Positions 58,772 through 64,000 of a stretch of 64,000 bases of DNA are shown piece by piece (the stretch's first letter is position 1; each line of letters opens with the position of its first letter). Made by a program: the position numbers and the translations under genes. The notes beneath the pieces were generated by a model. The model ran no database searches, was not told the origin of the DNA, and saw only the letters and a program-made list of their open reading frames with translations. This DNA is from Protaetiibacter sp. (lineage in GTDB: Bacteria > Actinomycetota > Actinomycetes > Actinomycetales > Microbacteriaceae), in NCBI GenBank assembly GCA_030150265.1, contig JASLGG010000051.1, forward strand, positions 1 to 64,000. Reading direction: 5' to 3'.

Positions 58772-59820
58772 GCCCAGCCCCCGGACGCCCGCCTCTGCCG
58801 CCAGAGCAGCACGAAGAAGAAGGGGCCGCCGATGAGCGAGGTGAGCAGTCCGATCGGCAGCTCCGCGCCCACGACGAGCGTGCGCGAGAGCAGGTCGGCC
58901 ACCACGATGAGCAGCGCGCCGCCGAAGGCGCTCGCCACGAGCAGCGCGCGGTGCGCGGGCCCGAGGATCATGCGCATGAGGTGCGGCACGACGAGGCCGA
59001 CGAACGAGATGATGCCGACGAACGCGACCGCCGCGCCCGTCAGCAGCGCGACGAGCACGATCGACCACAGGCGCAGCCGCTCGACGTCGATGCCCAGGTG
59101 GCGGGCATTGCGCTCGCCGAGCGCCAGGATGTCGTATCGCCGCCCGAAGGCGATCGCGACGAGGGTGCCGACCGCGGCGACGCCGAGCACGAGGAGCGAC
59201 TCGCGCCAGAGCGATCCGCTGAGCGACCCCAGCTGCCAGAACACGATCTGCTCCCGGCTCGCGCTGCCCGCGAGGAAGAGCAGGAAGGCGAGGCCGGCGC
59301 CGCCGAAGGCGTTCACGGCGATGCCGGTCAGCAGCAAGGTCACGACCTCGGTGCGGCCGTTCGCGCGTGAGACGCCGTAGACGAGGAGCGTCGCGGCGAG
59401 ACCCCCCGCGAAGGCGAGCAGCGCGATCGTCCACTCGCCGAAGGCGATCACGCCCGTGACGATCGCGAGCGCCGCGCCCACCGCGGCGCCCGAGGAGACC
59501 CCCACGACGCCCGGCTCGGCGAGCGGGTTGCCGAAGATCGCCTGCATGACGGCACCGGCCACCGCGAGCGCCGCGCCCACCGCCATCGCCATCACGATCC
59601 GCGGGAAGCGGATCACCCAGAGCGCCGCCTCGGTCGTGGGGTCCTCGGGTGCCCATCCGTTCGGGATGCCGACCGCGCGCAGCAGCGAGCCGATGACCTC
59701 CGGGATGCTGACCCCGAACTGGCCCACGACGGCGGACACGAGAACGGCCGCCACGAGCAGGGCGGCGAGGACGATCCCGACGATCGTGCGGCGCCGGGCG
59801 AGATGGGCGGCGCGGTTCAC
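58768..59820 (-). CDS. FecCD/BtuC-family iron-chelate or haem ABC permease
   Basis: 350 residues, about ten membrane helices. Typical FecCD stretches: FPRIVMAMAVGAALAVAGAVMQAIFGNPLAEPGVVGVSSGAAVGAAL and FVGIISFVGLVVPHLMRMILGPAHRALL. Imports a siderophore, haem or cobalamin as a dimer with the ATPase. GTG at 59820 overlaps the lplA stop by four bases, so it is translated behind the lipoate ligase. The iron-type cargo is supported by the iron-box-like palindrome before lplA. Confidence 0.9.
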   Translation of the reverse strand: MNRAAHLARRRTIVGIVLAALLVAAVLVSAVVGQFGVSIPEVIGSLLRAVGIPNGWAPEDPTTEAALWVIRFPRIVMAMAVGAALAVAGAVMQAIFGNPLAEPGVVGVSSGAAVGAALAIVTGVIAFGEWTIALLAFAGGLAATLLVYGVSRANGRTEVVTLLLTGIAVNAFGGAGLAFLLFLAGSASREQIVFWQLGSLSGSLWRESLLVLGVAAVGTLVAIAFGRRYDILALGERNARHLGIDVERLRLWSIVLVALLTGAAVAFVGIISFVGLVVPHLMRMILGPAHRALLVASAFGGALLIVVADLLSRTLVVGAELPIGLLTSLIGGPFFFVLLWRQRRASGGWA

Positions 59821-60866
59821 GGGACCCGGTACAGCCACTCGTCGGTCGCGAACTTCTCGCTCACGAGCTGTTCGGCGCGCGCGTACTCCTCGGGTGTGAT
59901 CTCCCCCTCGTGCAGGCCGTGCAGCGAGCGGAAGGTCTCGACCATCCGCTCGATGATCGCCTCGCGCGGCAGGCCCGTCTGGCTGCGCAGCGGGTCGACG
60001 CGCTTCTGCGCGGACGTGGTGCCCTTGTCGCTCAGCTTCTCGCGTCCGATGCGCAGCACCTGCACCATCTTCTCCGCGTCGATGTCGTACGACATCGTCA
60101 CGTGGTGCAGCACGGCCCCGTCGGCGAGGCGCTTCTGGGCGGCACCGCCGATCTTGCCCGCGGGGCTCGCGATGTCGTTGAGCGGCTGGTAGCTCGCCTC
60201 GATGCCGAGCGAGCGCAGCGCGACGAGCACCCAGTCGTCGAGGTAGGCGTAGCTGTCGGCGAAGCTCATCCCCTGCACGAGGTCGACCGGCGCGTAGAGC
60301 GAGTAGGTGATGATCGAGCCGGCCTCCATGAACATGGCGCCGCCGCCCGAGATGCGACGCACCACCGGGATGCCGAACCGCGCCGCCGCCTCCGGGTCCA
60401 CCTCGTTCCTCACCGACTGGAAGCTGCCGATGACGACGGCCGGCTCGTCCCACTCCCAGATGCGCAGCGTGGGTCGACGACGGCCGGCGCCGACCTCCTC
60501 GGCGAGCACCTGGTCGAGGGCGAGGTGGGTCGCGGGGCTGAGCGGACCGGGGTGCACGAGCTCCCAGTCGTAGTCGCGCCACGTCGTGGCCCGATGCAGC
60601 GCCCGGCGTACGGCGGTCGCGACGGACTCCGGCGAGAAGCCGAGCAGCACGGCGCCCTCGGGAAGCGCGGCCTGCACGGCGGCGGCGATCGCCTTCGCGT
60701 CGGCATCGGCGGGGAGGCCGGTCAGCGCGGCATCGATGAGCGGAAGCGCGTCGTCGGGCTCGAGGAAGAAGTCGCCCGAGAGCCGCACCTCGGCGAGGCG
60801 CCCGTCGACGACGTCGAGATCGACCACGACGAGCTTGCCGCCCGGCACCTTGAACTCGCCATGCAC
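59817..60866 (-). CDS. lplA: Lipoate-protein ligase with N-terminal accessory domain
   Basis: 349 residues. The catalytic BPL/LplA domain (from about 105) contains IWEWDEPAVVIGSFQSVRNEVDP, VRRISGGGAMFMEAGSIITYSLY (lipoyl-AMP loop) and the lysine-bearing KIGGAAQKRLADGAVLHH. It attaches lipoate to E2/H proteins using ATP. The first ~100 residues (KLVVVDLDVVDGRLAEVRLSGDFFLEPDDALPLIDAALTG) look like the accessory domain that is C-terminal in E. coli LplA, so the domain order is swapped. GTG 60866 is six bases after TAGTGT, leaderless-like. First gene of an operon with an iron-type importer. Confidence 0.85.
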   Translation of the reverse strand: MHGEFKVPGGKLVVVDLDVVDGRLAEVRLSGDFFLEPDDALPLIDAALTGLPADADAKAIAAAVQAALPEGAVLLGFSPESVATAVRRALHRATTWRDYDWELVHPGPLSPATHLALDQVLAEEVGAGRRRPTLRIWEWDEPAVVIGSFQSVRNEVDPEAAARFGIPVVRRISGGGAMFMEAGSIITYSLYAPVDLVQGMSFADSYAYLDDWVLVALRSLGIEASYQPLNDIASPAGKIGGAAQKRLADGAVLHHVTMSYDIDAEKMVQVLRIGREKLSDKGTTSAQKRVDPLRSQTGLPREAIIERMVETFRSLHGLHEGEITPEEYARAEQLVSEKFATDEWLYRVP

Positions 60867-60872
60867 CCCTCC

Positions 60873-60878
60873 ACACTA
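60873..60878 (-). promoter_or_regulatory. -10 box TAGTGT of lplA (leaderless candidate)
   Basis: Minus-strand TAGTGT, six bases before GTG 60866; the iron-box-like palindrome begins 11 bases further upstream. Confidence 0.55.
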
Positions 60879-60888
60879 GTCGCGCGGA

Positions 60889-60904
60889 GTTAGGCATGCC
60901 TTAC
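60889..60904. promoter_or_regulatory. DtxR/IdeR-like iron box upstream of lplA
   Basis: GTTAGGCATGCCTTAC, symmetrical except for one pair. It resembles half-sites TTAGG/CCTAA of DtxR/IdeR operators, though shorter than the 19-bp consensus. It covers the -35/spacer region of the lplA promoter, where a repressor would block polymerase. Confidence 0.6.
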
Positions 60905-60916
60905 CGAGTGACCGGC

Positions 60917-60946
60917 TGCGGCCCGCGGCGCTCACCGCGGGCCGCA
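60917..60946 (-). terminator. Hairpin after the GH6 cellulase gene
   Basis: Arms TGCGGCCCGCGG (60917-60928) and CCGCGGGCCGCA (60935-60946), 12 perfect pairs, loop of six, five bases beyond the stop codon. No U-tract. Confidence 0.7.
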
Positions 60947-60951
60947 TCCGC

Positions 60952-62514
60952 TCAGCTGCTCGCGCAGACCCCGCCGTTCAGGAAGAACAGCAGCGGCTCG
61001 CCCGAGCCCCCGCGGTCCGCCCCGATGAAGCCGATCGTGATCCGCTCGCCCGGCCGGATGACGCGGTTCCACGACAGGTTCGAGGCGAGCTGCCGCCCTC
61101 CCGCGGTCGTGTAGTCGGCGCTCCAGCCGTTCGCGACCGACTGACCCGCCGGGAACGTCCAGCGCAGCGTCCATCCGTCGATCGGCTTCGTGCCCGTGTT
61201 GGTGATCCACAGCTGCGTGTTGAACCCCCCGGGCCAGCTGCCGTTCACGATGTACTCCACCTTGCACGCGGGTCGCGTGACCGCCGGCTGCGCGAGCCGG
61301 ATGAGCTCGGCAGCCTGCTCCGGGAACCACTGACCGGCCGGCGGGTCGACGATGCCGCGAGCCGGATCGGTGGGTCCGGCGGTGCCGCGGTAGCACTGAC
61401 CGTCGGATTCACCGGGCACCTTGATCCACACGTAGGCGTCGACGATCGCGTCGCCAGTGTCGGCGGTCGGCGGCAGGCCGAGACCCGCGCCAGGCGGGTT
61501 GCACCAGGCCTCGGCATCCGGGTAGGCGCCCGCGGGCGGCGTCCACGGTCCCGTGCCGTTGCGGCTCGTGTCGATGATGACGTGCGGCTGGCGCGCGGGG
61601 TCGCGCACGAGGCCGGTGTCCGCGAACGCCTTGTCGAAGGCCGCGTCGCTCTGCGTCCAGGTCGAGAAGTCGTCCGGGTTGGCCGGGTAGTACTGGCTCG
61701 CGCACCACTCCCGCTGCCACCAGCTGTTCCGGTCGAGGTAGACGCAGTCCGAGATCCAGTGGCCGTACTTCACGAGCCGCTCGGTCTGGACGTAGTTGGA
61801 CGCGTTGAGGTACAGGCCGTCCGCCTTCTCGACGCCCGCCTTGATGAGCCGGTCGGTCGCGTCTCCGACCCCCAGCCAGCCGCTGTGCGTTCCGTCGAGG
61901 TAGACCGCGGTGCGCGGAAGCGCGGTGAGCGCATCGACGGCGTAGTTCAGCTGGGCGAAGCGGTCGCTCGCCGCGGTCGCGGGGTCGGCCTCGGCCGGCT
62001 GGCACCAGTCCTGGGTCCCGTTGATGGTCGTGTACCAGGGGATGATGCCGAGCCCGTCGGGCTCGAGCACCACGACGGCGTCACGGGAGCCGATGCCGGC
62101 GACGGCTCCGTCGATCCACGCCTCATACGCGGCGGTGCTCGTGGCGCCACCCGCCGAGTACTGCGCGCAGTCCCGGAACGGCAGGTTGTAGAGCACGATC
62201 ACGGGCACCTCGCCGGCTGCGCTCGAGCCGTCGAGCAGGGCGCCGACCCCCGCCCGCACCTCGGCGGGGGTGCCCTTGGTGAACCAGGTGGCGGACGGGA
62301 AGGACGCGAGCAGCTGTGCGTCCGCGCGCGCCGGGCCGGTGAGAGCCGCGGCCGCGGCGGCGGTCGTGCTCGCGGGGTCGACGTAGAAGGTGGTGGTGGA
62401 TCCGACGACGTCGTTCGCCGCAGGCGCGGCGAACGCGGGGAGGGTGGTGGTGAGCACAAGGGCTGCTGCGGCGATGGCCGCACCGGCCGCTCGTCTCGTC
62501 GTTGAGGCGTGCAT
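60952..62514 (-). CDS. Secreted GH6 cellulase with C-terminal CBM2
   Basis: 520 residues. Signal peptide 1-30 (AFA-AP). GH6 domain (about 40-395): YNLPFRDC (acid Asp115), VVVLEPDGLG (Asp153) and WIKVPGESDGQC (candidate base Asp). CBM2 at about 415-518: CKVEYIVNGSWPGGFNTQLWITN with surface Trp residues, and a closing Cys. It cuts beta-1,4-glucan chains outside the cell; whether endo- or exo-acting depends on loop lengths not judged here. ATG with GGAGG upstream. A perfect CebR box stands in its leader, tying it to cellobiose control. Confidence 0.95.
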   Translation of the reverse strand: MHASTTRRAAGAAIAAAALVLTTTLPAFAAPAANDVVGSTTTFYVDPASTTAAAAAALTGPARADAQLLASFPSATWFTKGTPAEVRAGVGALLDGSSAAGEVPVIVLYNLPFRDCAQYSAGGATSTAAYEAWIDGAVAGIGSRDAVVVLEPDGLGIIPWYTTINGTQDWCQPAEADPATAASDRFAQLNYAVDALTALPRTAVYLDGTHSGWLGVGDATDRLIKAGVEKADGLYLNASNYVQTERLVKYGHWISDCVYLDRNSWWQREWCASQYYPANPDDFSTWTQSDAAFDKAFADTGLVRDPARQPHVIIDTSRNGTGPWTPPAGAYPDAEAWCNPPGAGLGLPPTADTGDAIVDAYVWIKVPGESDGQCYRGTAGPTDPARGIVDPPAGQWFPEQAAELIRLAQPAVTRPACKVEYIVNGSWPGGFNTQLWITNTGTKPIDGWTLRWTFPAGQSVANGWSADYTTAGGRQLASNLSWNRVIRPGERITIGFIGADRGGSGEPLLFFLNGGVCASS

Positions 62515-62552
62515 GATTCCTCCAGGAGGAGTGGGATGTGGTGGCGGCCCTC

Positions 62553-62617
62553 CCGTGGGAGCGCTCCCACGGCTCGAGCCGTGGGGCTATAGTGCCGTGT
62601 CGCGCCGGTGCGGTCAA
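62553..62617 (-). promoter_or_regulatory. GH6 cellulase promoter, CebR box and three-arm palindrome
   Basis: Minus strand: -35 TTGACC (62612-62617), 17-nt spacer, -10 CACTAT (62589-62594). The leader holds the perfect CebR 14-mer at 62556-62569, symmetrical out to 20 bases (62553-62572), overlapping a second perfect 20-base palindrome (62566-62585, core CTCGAG). The order of arms is CCGTGGG, CCCACGG, CCGTGGG (plus-strand reading), so the middle arm can pair with either neighbour. Confidence 0.8.
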
Positions 62618-62637
62618 GGGCGCGCGGCGCGGTACCC

Positions 62638-63501
62638 CTAGCCCGCGGCCAGGTGGCCGTCGAGCCAGGCGATCACGTCGGCGCGCACCTCGGCCTGGTT
62701 GGTCTCGTTGAGCATCTCGTGGCGCCCGCCCGGGTAGACGGTGACCGTCACGTCCGTCAGGCCGCCCCGCTTCTCGTAGGCGGCGGCGAGCTTGCGGATG
62801 CTCGCGGGGCCGCCGAGCGGGTCCTCCTCGCCGATCATGATGAGCATCGGCAGGTCGCGGTTCAGGTGCTTCGGGGTGCCGAGCAGGCGCAGCGCATCCG
62901 CCAGGCCGAAGAGCTTGATGACCGTCGCGTCGAAGGTGAGCGGGTCGGCCGCGAACGCCGCCCACACCTCCGGGTCCCGCGAGAGCCACTCGTGCCCGGT
63001 GGTGCCGAGGTGCTTGTGCCTCGCGTTGAGGTCGCCGCCGTTCATGTCGAGCAGGGTGCGGTAGGCGGTGGCCGAGAGGATGACGGCGTCGTAGCGCGCG
63101 GCATCCGTCCCGATCATCTTCTGGGCGAACAGCGAACCGAGGCTGTGGCCGAAGAGCGCGAGGGGCAGCCCCGGGTTGTCGTCGCGGATGATGCCGGTCA
63201 GCTGCTCGACGGCCGCGATCGCGCCGCGCACCCCGCGCGGCCCCAGCCTGCCGAGCCGGGAGCGGTCGCCGCCCCACTGGCCGAGCCCCGTGGCGCCGTG
63301 GCCGCGGTGGTCGTCGGCGTAGACGGTGTAGCCGGATGCGGCGAGCGCCTGCGCGAAGCGCTCGTAGCGGGTCGCGTACTCCCCCACGCCGTGCAGCAGC
63401 TGCACGACGCCGCGCGGCGCATCCGCCTTCCACACGTAGTAGTGGATCGTGACGCCGCCTGCGTCGACGAAGGTGTGCTCGGTGCGGGTCGCATCGCTCA
63501 T
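62638..63501 (-). CDS. Alpha/beta hydrolase (monoacylglycerol-lipase-like)
   Basis: 287 residues, serine hydrolase fold of the Hydrolase_4 group. VQLLHGVGEYATRYERFA with the oxyanion region, DDHRGHG, nucleophile elbow FGHSLGS (Ser about 126), Asp in GEEDPLGG and His in GGRHEMLNE, the last typical of lysophospholipase/monoglyceride lipases. No signal peptide. ATG at 63501 has GAGGAGG upstream. Cytoplasmic lipid-ester hydrolysis is inferred. Confidence 0.9.
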   Translation of the reverse strand: MSDATRTEHTFVDAGGVTIHYYVWKADAPRGVVQLLHGVGEYATRYERFAQALAASGYTVYADDHRGHGATGLGQWGGDRSRLGRLGPRGVRGAIAAVEQLTGIIRDDNPGLPLALFGHSLGSLFAQKMIGTDAARYDAVILSATAYRTLLDMNGGDLNARHKHLGTTGHEWLSRDPEVWAAFAADPLTFDATVIKLFGLADALRLLGTPKHLNRDLPMLIMIGEEDPLGGPASIRKLAAAYEKRGGLTDVTVTVYPGGRHEMLNETNQAEVRADVIAWLDGHLAAG

Positions 63502-63563
63502 TCGGGGCCTCCTCGCCGCCTTCGAGCGTAGCGGCGCCCAGCCTCCGTGCGGAGGAGAGGGGC

Positions 63564-64000
63564 ATGATGGATGGGATGAGTCAGATGTTCCGCTCCTTCG
63601 CGACGCGGAACTACCGCATCTGGTTCGCGGGCGCGCTCGTCTCCAACGTCGGCACCTGGATGCAGCGGGTCGCCCAGGACTGGCTCGTGCTCGCCGAGCT
63701 CACGGACGACGACGCGGTCGCGGTGGGCGTCGTGATGGCCCTGCAGTTCGGCCCCCAGCTCGTGCTGCTGCCGGTCACCGGATGGGTCGCCGACCGCTTC
63801 GATCGACGGCACGTGCTCGCGGTGACGCAGGGCACGATGCTGCTGCTGGGACTCGGCCTCGGCCTCGTGACGCTCACGGGCGTCGTGCAGCTCTGGATGG
63901 TGTTCGGCTTCGCGCTCGGCCTCGGCGTCGCCGCCGCGTTCGACGCGCCCGCCCGCCAGGCCTTCGTGGGCGAGCTCGTCGACGACGCCTCGCTCGCCAA
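63564..64000 (+). CDS. MFS transporter (EntS/MFS_3 type), cut by the window end
   Basis: The first 145 or so residues of a longer gene. MFRSFATRNYRIWFAGALVSNVGTWMQRVAQDWLVL forms the first helix; motif A-like GWVADRFDRRHVL follows helix 2, and further helices run to the edge (FDAPARQAFVGELVDD is typical of this group). GGAGG upstream of ATG 63564; in-frame ATGs at 63567, 63576 and 63585 are alternatives. Exporter of small molecules, substrate unknown. The C-terminal part lies outside the window. Confidence 0.85.
   Translation, partial: MMDGMSQMFRSFATRNYRIWFAGALVSNVGTWMQRVAQDWLVLAELTDDDAVAVGVVMALQFGPQLVLLPVTGWVADRFDRRHVLAVTQGTMLLLGLGLGLVTLTGVVQLWMVFGFALGLGVAAAFDAPARQAFVGELVDDASLA

Overview
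The window is a high-GC (roughly 70 percent or more) actinobacterial chromosome segment, most like the family Microbacteriaceae. Signs of this are the GC-rich third positions, many GTG starts, many apparent leaderless genes with a TAnnnT -10 box 6-8 nt before the start codon, LAxTG-type surface-anchor signals, and strong enrichment of the hexamer GGATGC/GCATCC, where GAT and GCA codons appear in otherwise G/C-ending genes. It is densely coding: no gap between genes exceeds 300 bases. It carries three tRNA genes (Arg-ACG, Ser-GCT, Ser-TGA) and no rRNA, insertion sequence, prophage or CRISPR array that I can see.

Layout. (1) 121-10672: a giant repeat-rich secreted wall protein (2,571 aa, DUF11-like repeats, LASTG anchor), divergent from a large ATPase-type LuxR regulator. 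(2) 10684-21883: a plant-glycoside/L-rhamnose locus. On the minus strand are two LacI regulators, then an MFS sugar transporter, a GH3 beta-glycosidase and a GH78 alpha-L-rhamnosidase. On the plus strand are rhaI and rhaB, the latter running into tRNA-Arg. Both transcription units have readable promoters with palindromic operators. (3) 22027-23124: a small acidic protein and an orphan winged-helix regulator. (4) 23137-30649: a seven-gene, mostly overlapping operon with a MetQNI-type importer, two DszC/SfnB-like flavin monooxygenases, an aldo/keto reductase and an LLM flavin monooxygenase. It probably imports an organosulfur compound and releases its sulfur, but the substrate is unknown. (5) 30849-31912: an MNT-HEPN (MntA/HepT-like) toxin-antitoxin pair with a DNA-binding domain fused to the antitoxin and a perfect-arm palindrome over its promoter. 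It looks acquired. (6) 31933-37005: KDPG aldolase and KDG kinase, a MarR regulator with a DHA2-type exporter behind three tandem operators, and a divergent second MFS protein. (7) 37051-41274: a second cell-wall-anchored DUF11/DUF5979 protein. (8) 41446-48874: housekeeping genes (two tRNA-Ser genes, LCP protein, HAD phosphatase, serS, diacylglycerol kinase, prephenate dehydratase, phosphoglucomutase). (9) 48910-55760: a VanY-type carboxypeptidase and the cellobiose operon cebEFG-bglC-cebR with TGGGAGCGCTCCCA boxes. (10) 55778-64000: small proteins, an SDR, an iron/haem-type ABC importer downstream of an odd lipoate ligase behind an iron-box-like palindrome, a GH6 cellulase with CBM2 that carries the same CebR box, an alpha/beta hydrolase, and the start of an MFS gene cut by the window end.

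Together these describe a plant-litter saprophyte. The GH6 enzyme cuts cellulose outside the cell; CebEFG takes up cellobiose and the GH1 enzyme hydrolyses it, all apparently under CebR. GH78/GH3 and rhaI/rhaB handle rhamnosylated plant glycosides, although the rhamnulose-1-phosphate aldolase step is missing here. The most unusual regions are the 30.6-30.85 kb intergenic stretch (nested inverted repeats between the sulfur operon and the toxin-antitoxin pair), the sulfur operon itself, the iron-box/lipoate-ligase/importer unit, and the three-arm palindrome in the cellulase leader.
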